A stretch of DNA of 64,000 nucleotides from Aureimonas altamirensis (GTDB taxonomy: Bacteria > Pseudomonadota > Alphaproteobacteria > Rhizobiales > Rhizobiaceae). Each line of letters opens with the position of its first letter. Position 1 is the stretch's first letter. The notes beneath the pieces were generated by a model. That model saw only the letters and a program-made list of their open reading frames with translations. It did no database searches and had not been told where the DNA came from. Position numbers and translations under genes: made by a program. Shown here piece after piece: positions 53,880 to 63,607 of this stretch. The stretch is from contig NZ_BBWQ01000012.1 of NCBI RefSeq assembly GCF_001463885.1, positions 124,001 to 188,000 of the forward strand, written 5' to 3'.

Positions 53880-55347
53880 GACGCTTCCTTTGCTGGAGGG
53901 TAATGCTGATCATCTTCAGTTCGGTCATCGCCTCCATCGTGTATCGGCCGCCCAGCCGACCGATACCGCTTTTCGTGCCGGAGCCACCCCCGAACGGCAG
54001 GTGGATCTCCCACCAGGTGCTGCCTGCATTGACGTTGACGATACCGGCTGGGATAGCCTTTGCCATCTCCGCGCCCTTGGCGATATCGGCGGTGAAGACG
54101 CCGACAGACAGCCCGTATTCGCTATCGAGGGCAAGTTTCAGCGCCTCCTCTTGCGTATCGTAGGCCAGCACCGGAACGACAGGTCCGAAAGTTTCCTCAC
54201 GGTTGATCTCCATGTCGGGGGTCACGTCCCGAACCACGGTCGGCTCGAAGAACAGGGCGCTGCCAAGGTCGGGGCGCGGCTTGCCGCCATGCAAAAGCTT
54301 TGCGCCGTTGGCGACGGCGTCTTCGACATGCTCGCGCACCTTGGCCGCAACCTTGGCGTTGTTGAGTGGACCCATCGTAGTACCCTGGTGGAACGGATCG
54401 CCTAGAACGTGCCGTGCGGCATGCTCCACCAGCCGCTCGCACAGTGGATCGACGACGGAGCGGTGAGCCAGTACCCGGCCCGTTGCCGCGCAAACCTGCC
54501 CCGCATTGAAGAAGGCGCCGCCCGCTGCAGCAGCTGCCGCCGCGTCCAGATCGGCATCCTCGAAGACGACGACCGGGCCGTTGCCGCCGAGTTCCAGTAG
54601 CATCGGCTTGCCGGCCCCGCGCTCCGCGATCCGCTTGCCGGTCGCGGCGCTGCCGGTAAAGCCGATAGCCACAACGCCAGGATGCGTTACGACCGCGTCC
54701 CCGGCGACGGCGCCCTCACCCATCACGAGGTTGATGACCCCAGCCGGCAGCCCGGCCTCCGCGATAGCCTCCATCAGCGCGACGGCGACGAGAGAGGTAG
54801 AGGGAGCCGGCACCCAGACGATGCTGTTGCCCGTCGCGATGCCGGGCGCCAGATACTCCACCGGTATCTTGACCGGGAAGTTCCAGGGGGTGATGACACC
54901 GTAGACGCCCCGTGGCTGGCGAATGGTCATAACCAGCTTGGTCGGGTCTTCGGCGGGCAGTGTTTCCCCGCCCATCTGCTTGACCAACTCGGCCGCAAGG
55001 CGAAAGCCGTCCGCCGCCTTGCCGACTTCGCCCATGGCCTCGGCAAGGACCTTGCCCTGTTCGGCCGATAGCACCCGGGCAATCTCCTCGCGATGCGCAT
55101 CGATGGCCGCGCCGATCGCGACGCACAGTGCGGCCCTGGCAAAGACGGGCGTCGCCGCCCAGCCGGCAGACGCGTCGGATGCCGCGCGCACGGCAGCGTC
55201 CACCGTCACCGGGCTGGATTTCGGTAGGCGCGCGATCTCCTCGCCGGTGGCGGGGTTTACCACCGGCATCGTTTCCGCTTCCGCCAGCCACTCCCCGCCG
55301 ATGAAATTGGCCGGCTCGCGCCGCGCCCCGATCGATCCGTCCATCAT
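53701..55347 (-). CDS. Aldehyde dehydrogenase with altered 3' end (probable one-base deletion)
   Basis: An NAD(P)-dependent aldehyde dehydrogenase. Visible motifs are TPWNFPVKIP, FTGSAATG, the catalytic Glu in LLELGGNGP, the catalytic Cys in FFNAGQVCAATGR and EETFGPVVPV. The real enzyme ends near MEAMTELKMISI; after that the frame runs on for over 60 unrelated residues into the next gene. Restoring one base near 53900-53905 would give a short end (PPAKEAS) with its TGA at 53876-53878 overlapping the next ATG, the spacing seen elsewhere in this operon. The catalytic part is complete. The ATG at 55347 follows GGGAGA; 55365 is an alternative. It probably oxidised the aldehyde made by the GMC enzyme. 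Confidence 0.82.
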   Translation of the reverse strand: MMDGSIGARREPANFIGGEWLAEAETMPVVNPATGEEIARLPKSSPVTVDAAVRAASDASAGWAATPVFARAALCVAIGAAIDAHREEIARVLSAEQGKVLAEAMGEVGKAADGFRLAAELVKQMGGETLPAEDPTKLVMTIRQPRGVYGVITPWNFPVKIPVEYLAPGIATGNSIVWVPAPSTSLVAVALMEAIAEAGLPAGVINLVMGEGAVAGDAVVTHPGVVAIGFTGSAATGKRIAERGAGKPMLLELGGNGPVVVFEDADLDAAAAAAAGGAFFNAGQVCAATGRVLAHRSVVDPLCERLVEHAARHVLGDPFHQGTTMGPLNNAKVAAKVREHVEDAVANGAKLLHGGKPRPDLGSALFFEPTVVRDVTPDMEINREETFGPVVPVLAYDTQEEALKLALDSEYGLSVGVFTADIAKGAEMAKAIPAGIVNVNAGSTWWEIHLPFGGGSGTKSGIGRLGGRYTMEAMTELKMISITLQQRKRHERRDPGAGAPEYSDGRPRQGAADTGAGGRTHPRRQHLALGLGSGCAWAGGPPRNGGMV

Positions 55348-55361
55348 CCTGTCTCTCCCTG

Positions 55362-56288
55362 TCATTCTGCCGCGGCCGCGAGCGCCTTTCCGGCACCGCG
55401 ATCCACTTCGCGTCCCGCCAGCACCAGCCCCGCCGCGAAAAGACGCTGGTTCGCCACGACGACTTCGCCGCGCACATCCTCCAGCGGGAAGCGCCCATCG
55501 CGCAGTTCCAGCACCGACGCATCCCCCGGCGCACCCACCGCGAAGTTGCCCAGTTCCGGTCGTTGCAGCGCTTTGGCGGCATTGACGGTAGAGGCGGCGA
55601 TGACCTCTCCGATCGGAATGCCGAGAGCCAGGAACCTCGACAGCGTCGTCACCTGGTCGTAGGCGGGGCCGGTGATGCACAGCGAGTGAACATCCGAGGA
55701 TATCGTGTCGGGGAGAAAACCCTCTGCCAGCATGGCGCGGGCCATGCGCCACGAGAAAGAGCCCATGCCGTGCCCGATGTCGAACAGCACACCGCGCTCC
55801 CGCGCCGCCAGGATTGCGGGCTTCACCTTGCCCTTGCCGTCGATCGGCGCATTGGGGAACGGGCGGTAGCAATGGGTGAGCACGTCGCCCTTGCGCAGCT
55901 TTGAGACGACGTCTTCGTACGATGGCGGCGGCTCGTCGATATGGGCCATCAGCGGCAAACCGGTTTCGTCGGCCACTTGAAGAGCGACGTCCAGCGGCTG
56001 GATGCCCGCCGGGCCCGAGGCATGGCGGCCGACGCGCACCTTCACGCCGATGATGACGTCGCGGTTCGCCTCGATCACCTCCACCGCCTCGCGGCCGGCC
56101 AGAAGCCGGATATCATGGCCCTCGCCCAGCATGATGTTCTTGGCGAAACCGTAGATGCCGGCAAACGAAACATGCAGATAAACCAGGATGCGCACTTCGC
56201 TGCGCTCGATAACATGCTTGCGGAAGCCCGCTCCGAATGATGCCCTTCGGCAATGACTTGGGTGAGACTGGCGTGATCTCCGGGACAA
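55362..56288 (-). pseudogene. Amidohydrolase/deacetylase-family metallohydrolase lacking its N-terminal part
   Basis: From about 56234 the product follows the amidohydrolase/deacetylase family (GAGFRKHVIERSEVRILVYL, IIGVKVRVGRHASG with the Lys that is carboxylated in this family, LPLMAHIDEPPPS, DVLTHCYRPFPNAP, DIGHGMGSF and DTISSDVH). The first roughly 90 residues of the family, including the HxH metal site, are missing. The 18 codons before GAGFRK look unrelated. The gene seems truncated by a deletion or insertion near 56240. It abuts the ALDH gene and ends an otherwise co-oriented operon. Confidence 0.78.
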
Positions 56289-56458
56289 CCGCCATGGTAA
56301 CGCTACGATAAATCGTCTTATGCAAGGTGCGAACTTGGCCGCTTTTCTTCGCTGCTACCCCGGAGAGTTAGAGGCGCTCGTTGATACGTCGGGACGCGCC
56401 TAGTTTTCGCTGCTTCAGTTAATAACGACCTGACACCAGCGACATTCGGCCCTCATAA

Positions 56459-58288
56459 TTAGAGGGTGAATGGCAGAAGGACCGGTACGAGTAGGATCGT
56501 TACGAGCAGCGCGACCATCGTAAACGGCACTCCGACCTTTACGAAGTCGCCAAACCGGTAGTTGCCAGGACCCACCACAAGGGTATTTACCGGGGATGAC
56601 ACCGGCGTCATGAAGGCTGCGGAGGCCGCCAAGGCCACTGTCATGGCGAGTGGGTAGGGTGAGACGTCGAGCGCGCTGGCCAGCGCTATTGCAATGGGTG
56701 CCATCAGTACCGCAGTGGCTGTATTGGAAATGAAGAGTCCCAGCGCCGCAGTCAGAACAAACAGCGTTGCCAGCACTGCACGAGGCGAGGCCCCGCCCAC
56801 CATGTCCAGCAGCCAGTTGGCCACGATATCCACCCCACCTGTCTGCTGGAGGGCAATCGAAAACGGCAGCATGCCAACGATAAGGATAAGCGTTTGCCAG
56901 TGAACGGAGCGATAGGCTGCGTTCATTTCGATGCAACCAAACAGGCCGAACAGTAGGCAACCAAGGAGAGCAGCGACGACATTGGGTACGATGCCCGAAG
57001 CCATGAGCGCAACTGTGATGAGTAGGATGATGGCGGCGTGGGGAGCGCGATGGGAGGCGGGCGCCACATCTTCCATCTCTATGGGCGTGTTGAGTAAGAT
57101 TAGCTGCTCCGCACCCTGAGGCACGCGAGAGATCGCTCGCCAAGGACCGATCACCAGTATCGTATCGCCGGTCTGAAGTATGATGTCGGTAACGGGCGCA
57201 TCAACCGCCTCTTGCCCACGGCGAATACCGACCGCGACAAGGTCCGTCATGCTGCGCAATCGCCCATCAACGATCGTCTTGCCGATAAGACGTGAGTCCG
57301 GCGACACTAACAGTTCGGCCAAACCGATCTCTTGTGAGCGGTCGCCAAAATAAGTGTTGCCGAGCGCGAGCCGGTCAAGACCATACCGATCGGCGACATC
57401 GTCTATCCGAAGGTTTGGAGAGCAAGCGTCGATCAACATTATGTCGCCGGCTTCGATACGGCTCTCGGCCGTGGGGCGCATTAACCGCCGCCCAAAGCGG
57501 GAGGCACGTTCGATCGCGATGATATTGATGCCATCGCTGCCCCGCAGATCGAATGCACTGAGAAGCTTGCCGACGAGAGGGGAACCTAGCCGAACGGAAA
57601 GTCTGTGCTCTCTGCCCTCCAATCCGTAGGCTCTGGCGAAGTGACCGAGCGTCGGGCGCATCACCATATCCGATAGTCCCCCGGTTCGACCCAGGAACTG
57701 CTTCGCAATCAGCATATAGAGGATGGCTAGTGCAAGCAGTGGTAGGCCAAAAGGCGTGAATGCGAAAAAGCTGAAGCCTTCGAACCCGTTGCGCACAAGT
57801 TCACCATGAACGACGAGGTTCGGAGCGGTGGCGACGAGGGTCATCATACCGCTTAAGAGCGCCGCGACCGACAGCGGCATCATGAGCCGCCCCGCCGGGA
57901 TTGATGCGTTGCGTGTGATCCGCAATACGATTGGGATGAAGATTGCCACGACACCTGTCGAACTCATGAACGACCCAATGCCGGCGACCACGATCATCAA
58001 AAGCACGATAAGGCGGGCCTCGCTACGTCCTGCTTTGCCTACCAACCAGTCACCGAGACGCTGTGCGATGCCTGTCCGAACAAGCGCCTCGCCGACCACG
58101 AAGAGAGCAGCTATCAGCACGATGTTCGGGTCGGCGAAGCCGGCCAGTGCGTCATCAATGCCGATCACACCGGTAAGCGGCAGGGCGACGATCATGATCA
58201 GCGCCACGACATCCATCCGCGGACGCCCCAAGGCGAACATGACAATGGCGGCCATCAGCAGAAGGAGAACAATTGCAAGGTCGGTCAT
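56459..58288 (-). CDS. SLC13-family transporter with two TrkA-C domains
   Basis: A 609-residue membrane protein with about 11 helices of the divalent-anion:Na+ symporter (SLC13) family, interrupted at about 210-390 by two RCK_C/TrkA-C domains (LGSPLVGKLLSAFDLRG, IEAGDIMLIDAC; then SRLIGKTIVDGRLRS, LQTGDTILVIGPW). Helix motifs SFMSSTGVVAIFIP and, in the second half, LFISNTATAVLMAPI are the paired SNT-type signatures. Such proteins transport sulfate, dicarboxylates or similar anions; YfbS-type members carry the same domain order. No neighbour tells the substrate. Confidence 0.9.
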   Translation of the reverse strand: MTDLAIVLLLLMAAIVMFALGRPRMDVVALIMIVALPLTGVIGIDDALAGFADPNIVLIAALFVVGEALVRTGIAQRLGDWLVGKAGRSEARLIVLLMIVVAGIGSFMSSTGVVAIFIPIVLRITRNASIPAGRLMMPLSVAALLSGMMTLVATAPNLVVHGELVRNGFEGFSFFAFTPFGLPLLALAILYMLIAKQFLGRTGGLSDMVMRPTLGHFARAYGLEGREHRLSVRLGSPLVGKLLSAFDLRGSDGINIIAIERASRFGRRLMRPTAESRIEAGDIMLIDACSPNLRIDDVADRYGLDRLALGNTYFGDRSQEIGLAELLVSPDSRLIGKTIVDGRLRSMTDLVAVGIRRGQEAVDAPVTDIILQTGDTILVIGPWRAISRVPQGAEQLILLNTPIEMEDVAPASHRAPHAAIILLITVALMASGIVPNVVAALLGCLLFGLFGCIEMNAAYRSVHWQTLILIVGMLPFSIALQQTGGVDIVANWLLDMVGGASPRAVLATLFVLTAALGLFISNTATAVLMAPIAIALASALDVSPYPLAMTVALAASAAFMTPVSSPVNTLVVGPGNYRFGDFVKVGVPFTMVALLVTILLVPVLLPFTL

Positions 58289-58578
58289 GCGTGAGACCTA
58301 CCCCAACCGACTTAGAATCCCAAGGCTACCGGAGGTCGGCGCCGAACTGCTTTCCGGCGCTTCTGCAGGTGCGCTGTTTGGCAATCGGTTTCGCGGGCGG
58401 ATGGGGCCGGAGCACTAGGCAAGGAGATTGGATCGCGCTTCAGCGACTTGAACTGCTGGGGGCCTCTTAGCTAATTCCGCAAAAGCCTTGCCGAACAAGA
58501 CTGTGCCAGGCAATTAATAGCGCTGAATTTGAGCAGGCGACGCCTTCGTTCAATCCAGTGCGACGACCGCGAGAATCC

Positions 58579-59082
58579 ATGAAGAAGCCACCGAAGCCTT
58601 TCATCGTTGCGCACAAGCGCCGGGCACGACACGTTACGGTTGCACCAACCTCAATCTGGTCCAACCAGACTGGCCGTAAGATGCGCGGCCTGCTCAAAGA
58701 GGAGATGGCCAGCGAACAGGGTTCAAACTGTATAATGGAAAGCGCTTCGGCCACGTCCCAACCGAGGCAAGCGCCGAACCCTACTAAATCGACAGCTCGC
58801 ATTCTCGAACTGCAGCCAAAGGTCAACGCGATTGAAGCAGATGCTGTCTCTGAAACTGAATTGGTCGAGCGTAAAACAGCAATCGAGACACCAGCTGCAA
58901 CTGCGATCGAGAATTTGGCTTCGGACGACTTCGCGAAAATTGCCGAGACTGCCGGGGGCCCCGAAGCCACAATCGGTAGCTTAAGCGTAAAGCCCAGCTA
59001 CTGTGAGCGCCGACGAGCGTTACGCAAGGCGATTCCTCTGGGTAAACGCTGGAAACGCCATCTGCCTCTGCATGGTACCTGA
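58579..59082 (+). CDS. Hypothetical protein, possibly associated with mobile elements
   Basis: A 167-residue basic, low-complexity protein (MKKPPKPFIVAHKRRARHVT, SIWSNQTG, later CERRRALRKAIPLGKRWKRHLP). The KPFIV..KRR..SIW start recalls hypothetical proteins found beside transposon genes in rhizobia; this is from memory. The ATG at 58579 has no strong Shine-Dalgarno, and an in-frame GTG exists at 58558. It may be a real gene or the residue of one; the neighbourhood contains IS debris. Confidence 0.45.
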   Translation: MKKPPKPFIVAHKRRARHVTVAPTSIWSNQTGRKMRGLLKEEMASEQGSNCIMESASATSQPRQAPNPTKSTARILELQPKVNAIEADAVSETELVERKTAIETPAATAIENLASDDFAKIAETAGGPEATIGSLSVKPSYCERRRALRKAIPLGKRWKRHLPLHGT

Positions 59083-59247
59083 CTTGCTGAGGCGCTTTCG
59101 CCGGAGCCCAGCCGCCTTTGCGCAGTTGTCTCGTCCGCGACATGGCCTTTGCACCGGCTCAGCTCGCTGATGTACTGCCGGTTTCTTGAACACCGCGATA
59201 AGGTGTTTGACGAAACTGGATAGCGGGAATGGGAGGGTTGTTCAGCC

Positions 59248-59529
59248 GTGAGTTCGAGCTTGAAGCAGCGCGATGAAGGATTGGGCCGTTTGTTTGCGCA
59301 CGCGGTCCGGGATCTGAATTTGCACGAGAGTGTGCTGCGCAAATGGATCCCTGACCATCGTCGCCTGAGGCGGTCGCCTGCTACTCGATTGGTTCCCAGC
59401 TTTGGTCGGCCGGATGGACCAGGCCGCGCAGCGAATGAACTGTCCACGCTGTTCACGGATCGCTTCCCGCGCATGGTGCAAATGGGCGAAGGCCTCGATT
59501 GGCCTATGCGGGTTAGCTTGCTGAGGTGA
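59248..59529 (+). pseudogene. Degenerate IS3-type orfA remnant
   Basis: The segment VRDLNLHESVLRKWIPDHRRL is very like the helix-turn-helix of IS3-family OrfA (DLNLHESVLRKW). The downstream leucine zipper part and OrfB are absent, and no terminal inverted repeats were seen. It is a decayed transposase fragment rather than a functional gene. Confidence 0.6.
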
Positions 59530-59847
59530 TCGGTCGCGTCGAATAGGCTGGGTCGGCTAGCTTGCCTGTGTTTTTGCGGCCTACCCTCTCGACCTCGATC
59601 CGACCTCCCTGCCTTCACCCGTACGAACAGGTTCTCGTTGGCAGTATTATGTGGGGCGCGAATGCGACGAACGCGGCAAAGCTAAACCCCGCTCCAGTGC
59701 GTCCTATCGCCCCCTTCATAGACATCACATGCTTCCGTGGATTTGTTCGGAAATCTGCAAAGCTAAGTGCTGTCGCTTTCAATCCATCCGACAATTGACG
59801 GCAAAATGAAATTCATCCTAATTTTCTAATCCTGTGGGAGGAAGGGG
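59530..59847. other. Gap without recognised gene
   Basis: 318 bases between IS debris and the MarR gene. A 78-codon open frame at 59562 shows no family features. The AT-rich end (ATGAAATTCATCC, 59800-59835) may hold the MarR promoter. Confidence 0.4.
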
Positions 59848-60315
59848 ATGGACGAAAGAAGTTATCAGCTCAAGCCAGGGCCGCCACCGGCTTCCATCCA
59901 GTCGATGCTGATTTTATCAAAGGTGACGAGGCTCTACGTTGGCCTGAAGCTAAAAGCTTTAAAATTGGACAACGGACAGGATGAGTTGCTGATCGCACTT
60001 CATTCAATCGGATCAACGACTGTATCGCAGATCGCCGATTTGATTCACGTTAGACCGTCGACCGTCTCGAAATCGATCGACCGGTTAGAGGCGAAGGGAC
60101 TGGTACAAAGGCACCGGAACGAAATTGATGGACGCGTAAGGGTAGTGAGGCTAACTGAGGATGGTCACGCTCTCGCGCTACGCATTCAGGCGCTCTACAT
60201 GGAAATTGATCGCGAGTTAGATCTAGACAAGGCGATAGGACTGAAAGGTGATGCACTGCACACCATTCAAACCCTGCTTGACCGCATCTGTAAGAAGCTT
60301 CGACGAATACGATAG
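59848..60315 (+). CDS. MarR-family regulator
   Basis: A 155-residue MarR protein with the winged helix at about 55-115 (IGSTTVSQIADLIHVRPSTVSKSIDRLEAKGLVQRHRNEIDGRVRVVRLTEDG), including the beta-wing Asp-x-Arg (DGRVR). Helices at both ends form the dimer. GGGAGGAAGGGG stands just before the ATG at 59848. Its usual neighbour (a transporter or enzyme) is missing, so the target is unknown; the region may have been rearranged. Confidence 0.9.
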   Translation: MDERSYQLKPGPPPASIQSMLILSKVTRLYVGLKLKALKLDNGQDELLIALHSIGSTTVSQIADLIHVRPSTVSKSIDRLEAKGLVQRHRNEIDGRVRVVRLTEDGHALALRIQALYMEIDRELDLDKAIGLKGDALHTIQTLLDRICKKLRRIR

Positions 60316-60603
60316 CAGCATGGCAAGCGGGCGGCGCCACATCCCTCGCAGGGATGGCCGCAAAGTATGTTTGAATCGTGGGCTAGCTCTCACTCTTACT
60401 TGCGTCCAGAGCAAGTAAAGATGGCTGCAGGCTTCCCTGTCCCGCTCTCGCGTAGTCTAACGCCATCATTTCTAGCGGAGGTAGCGATGGAAACGCAACG
60501 GCGGAACAGATCGCGCAAAGATGCTGCGCTTTTTACGGTGGTTGCCTGACGTTGCGGCCTGCATCGCACCAACCTGCCGATACGCAAACTCAAGAGCGCA
60601 TAT

Positions 60604-62154
60604 CTATGCCGACCACCCGTGCTGTTGATCGGCATAAAGCGCTTCGATCCTTGTGATCTCATCCTCCGTCAGTGCCGCGAATTCCTTATCCCGTGCTCGC
60701 CTTGAGAGCTTGCCGCCGTTCTGGTGCAAGAAGCGGAAAAAAAGATCGAGCAGACGATCCGGCATATCGATCATGAGCGACACGCTGGCCTTGAACCCAT
60801 CATAGGCTTTCAGAAACCTGGCCTCCTCCGGCAGATCGACATCGATCGTCCGCGTCACGCATTGGAACAGAAACTCTGCATGCGGTGTGGCATCGAAATA
60901 GCGGTAGAAATCCGTGGTGTCGTTCAGCACTTCGACATTGCCACGGTCGGTCGGCCTCCAGCGGACATGAGGCAGCAGGCGTCGCGAGTAGCTTTCGAGG
61001 ATGCGGCGATATTCGTCGATACGATCAAGGATGACGGCTGAGACGGGAAAGACCAACCCGGGCGGATTGAACCCTCGCTCGGCGAGCACGTGATGGATGA
61101 GATAGCGGTGCAAGCGACCGTTCCCGTCCTCGAAAGGATGGATATAGACAAATCCGAAAGCGAGCGCAGCAGCAGCGAGGACCGGATCGAGATGCCTCGC
61201 GGCCCCTTTGTCGAAAGCAGCCAATCCATCGGTCAGGTCCGGCAGGTCCTCATGGCGGGCGCTAATATGGTCTGGGATCGGTGCGCCGCTCATGCGGTCA
61301 TGCTCGCCAACGAACCCACCTTCCTGACGCAGGCCAAGATGAACAAAGCGGGCATCGCCGATAACGATGCGCTGCAATCGCTCCAGTTCCCTGCGGTCCA
61401 CCGGACGGCGTCCTGCCTCCGCGATAGCCTGGCCCCAACGCTGAATGCGATCTGGGGGCGGGTCTTCGCCCTCGATCTGGAAACTGGATCGGGAGTCCTT
61501 GAGCAGGAGAAAGGCGGCGGTGCGCGCCAAAAGGTCCGCCGGAACATCGGCGATCACCCGGCGAGCTTCCTCTGCGAGATCCCGGGCCACGAAGGCGTCC
61601 AGTTCCGACGTGCGGAAGATCATCGGACACCAGGCACGTGTCCCGGGCAGATTGTTCTTCACCCGGTGACGTGAAGAGGTCTCACCCTGCGATGCCCATT
61701 GCTGTTCGGGATCGACGACGAGGGCATAGGTGCCACGGGGGGCGTTGGGCAGATCGAGCCGCTCGTCGAGCAGCCATTCGTAGAGGAACCAAAGCCGACG
61801 CGCATAGGATCCGGTCGGAGCCGCGCGAACGATCTCGGCGATGGCTTCGGGCCCTGTCGCGCGAAAGAGCCTTTTCAGAACGGCAAGATCCAGCCCCTCG
61901 TAGCGCAACGCAAAGGTCAAGTGGCCGATCAGATTGGCTTCGGGCGCATGGCGGGGCGTATAAAGTTTCCATCTCTCGGCCTGATAAATCCTGTGGCGGG
62001 GGCCGATCGCAGAGAGGGTAAAGGGGATTGGCACTGACAGGTCGAAGGCGTCGATCAGGGCGGCATAGCCGACTGGCAGAGCCATCTCCGGTAACCAGCG
62101 GCCGTGAATGACGCTAACGGGTCCTGAAAAGGGATTCTTCTGTCCTTGCTCCAC
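60604..62154 (-). CDS. Fic-family AMP-transferase with built-in inhibitory motif
   Basis: A 516-residue Fic protein. The catalytic motif HPFEDGNGRLHR is at 339-350, with all of the canonical HPFx(D/E)GNGRxxR positions. SFQIEG at 224-229 is an (S/T)xxxE(G/N) inhibitory helix located upstream in the same chain (class II), so activity is probably self-restrained. The C-terminal 130 residues form a winged-helix-like end. Fic proteins usually transfer AMP from ATP to hydroxyl side chains; the target here is unknown. It is a single gene without a separate antitoxin. Confidence 0.93.
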   Translation of the reverse strand: MEQGQKNPFSGPVSVIHGRWLPEMALPVGYAALIDAFDLSVPIPFTLSAIGPRHRIYQAERWKLYTPRHAPEANLIGHLTFALRYEGLDLAVLKRLFRATGPEAIAEIVRAAPTGSYARRLWFLYEWLLDERLDLPNAPRGTYALVVDPEQQWASQGETSSRHRVKNNLPGTRAWCPMIFRTSELDAFVARDLAEEARRVIADVPADLLARTAAFLLLKDSRSSFQIEGEDPPPDRIQRWGQAIAEAGRRPVDRRELERLQRIVIGDARFVHLGLRQEGGFVGEHDRMSGAPIPDHISARHEDLPDLTDGLAAFDKGAARHLDPVLAAAALAFGFVYIHPFEDGNGRLHRYLIHHVLAERGFNPPGLVFPVSAVILDRIDEYRRILESYSRRLLPHVRWRPTDRGNVEVLNDTTDFYRYFDATPHAEFLFQCVTRTIDVDLPEEARFLKAYDGFKASVSLMIDMPDRLLDLFFRFLHQNGGKLSRRARDKEFAALTEDEITRIEALYADQQHGWSA

Positions 62155-62644
62155 GCTCTGCAGTGCTCATGTTTGAAATGCCGTACTGATAAGAGCATTG
62201 CCTGAAAAGCGGTTACGTGCAACGAATTTTGGTTTTCAGGACCTGCAAGGGTGAATTTCGATACTTTCCTGATAAGATAAGTACGCCCAGCCTATGCCGA
62301 TGCGGGCAAACAAAATCACACTATGACACTATTTCAACAAAGGGAAAGAATCCTAATTAACGAAGGCTCTTACGCAATCTCTCTTAAATTAGCTCATCGC
62401 TTTTGGTCGATTCAACCACAGCGCAGCAAGTAGGTTCGCCATCATTCCGAACAAATTAAATGCTATAAAACATAACTCAAAGTTCAATTCCTTCTGTATC
62501 GACCATTCTCGCACGACCGGTTTGGGGCCAAGTCCGGACTGTCCGGTTTCGGCGAGGAATTTGCGTAAGCTGACTTGCAGCATCCGACACCCTTGCGGCC
62601 GTTGGCAAGCGGGCTTTTGTTAAATCGTGAGCGGACGTTCCGTA
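62155..62644. other. Gap without recognised gene
   Basis: 490 bases upstream of the Fic gene and downstream of dmeF, AT-rich between about 62260 and 62480. Short open frames lack coding features. It likely carries the Fic promoter; no element was identified with confidence. Confidence 0.4.
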
Positions 62645-63607
62645 TCAGGCTGTCTCGACCTCCAGCGTCAGGTGCGACAGATCGTGGATATGGGCCAGCT
62701 TCGCCCTGTAGGCCGCGAGCGGCTGGGGCTGGGTCGTGCTGATGGCGACGATCGCCGCATGATGCCCCGGGCCGATCTGCCATACATGGAGGTCGGTGAT
62801 CCGATCCTCTGCGTTTTCGATCGCCTCGCGGATTTCCTGCGGCAGGTCCTCGTCCTCCGGAACGTAGTCTAGGAGGACGGCGCCTGCGTCCCGCACAAGG
62901 CCCCAGGACCAGCGCGCGATCACCAAGGCGCCCACGATGCCCATGACCGGATCGAGCCAGATCCAGCCGTAAAAGCTGCCGAGGACAAGCGCCACGATCG
63001 CTAGGACCGACGTCAGCGCGTCGGCGAGAACGTGCACATAGGCGGCGCGCAGATTGTTGTCGTGCCCGCCACCCTGGACGCTGTGCCCTTCGTGGTGGTC
63101 ATGCCCGTGATGATGGCCGTGGCCGTGATGATGGCCGTGGTCGTCCTTCAGGAGCCAGGCCGAGGCGAGGTTGACGATCAGGCCGACGACCGCCACGCCG
63201 ATGGCTTGGCTGAAGGCGATCGGCACTGGGTTCGTCAGCCGCAGCAAGCTCTCATAGGCGATGAAGAGCGCGATGAGCGCGAGGATCACGGCGCTGGCAA
63301 ACCCCGCCAGATCCCCGAGCTTGCCGGTGCCGAAGGTGAAGCGCGGATTGGAGACATGCTTGCGGGCGTAGAAGTAGGCCCCGGCGGCGATCAGCATAGC
63401 GGCTGCGTGCGTCGACATATGAAGTCCATCGGCGACGAGTGCCATCGAACCATAGGCGACGCCCGCCACGATCTCGATCACCATCATCGAGACGGTCAGG
63501 GCGATCACCGCCCACACCCGTCGCTCATTGCGTCCGTGGTCCTCTCCTAGGAAGTCGTGCGTATGGGCAGGGGAGCGGGACGCATCGGACATCGGTCGAG
63601 CTTTCAT
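62645..63607 (-). CDS. dmeF: Cation diffusion facilitator DmeF-type metal efflux protein
   Basis: A 320-residue CDF transporter with about six helices. The metal motif HMSTHAAAMLIA (in DGLHMSTHA) and HVLADALTSV provide the membrane site. A His-rich loop (HGHHHGHGHHHGHDHHEGH) lies between helices IV and V, and a C-terminal cytoplasmic domain follows. The order matches DmeF, which exports Co2+ and Ni2+ by proton antiport. The ATG at 63607 overlaps the dmeR stop as ATGA and is preferred over ATG 63592. Confidence 0.93.
   Translation of the reverse strand: MKARPMSDASRSPAHTHDFLGEDHGRNERRVWAVIALTVSMMVIEIVAGVAYGSMALVADGLHMSTHAAAMLIAAGAYFYARKHVSNPRFTFGTGKLGDLAGFASAVILALIALFIAYESLLRLTNPVPIAFSQAIGVAVVGLIVNLASAWLLKDDHGHHHGHGHHHGHDHHEGHSVQGGGHDNNLRAAYVHVLADALTSVLAIVALVLGSFYGWIWLDPVMGIVGALVIARWSWGLVRDAGAVLLDYVPEDEDLPQEIREAIENAEDRITDLHVWQIGPGHHAAIVAISTTQPQPLAAYRAKLAHIHDLSHLTLEVETA

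Noticed and set aside
60367-60549. 60-codon plus-strand frame after the MarR gene
   Set aside because: No Shine-Dalgarno, no motif, and low-quality composition.
62389-62583. 64-codon minus-strand frame upstream of the Fic gene
   Set aside because: No start signal or family features; the C-terminal hydrophobic stretch is in AT-rich DNA and may be chance.
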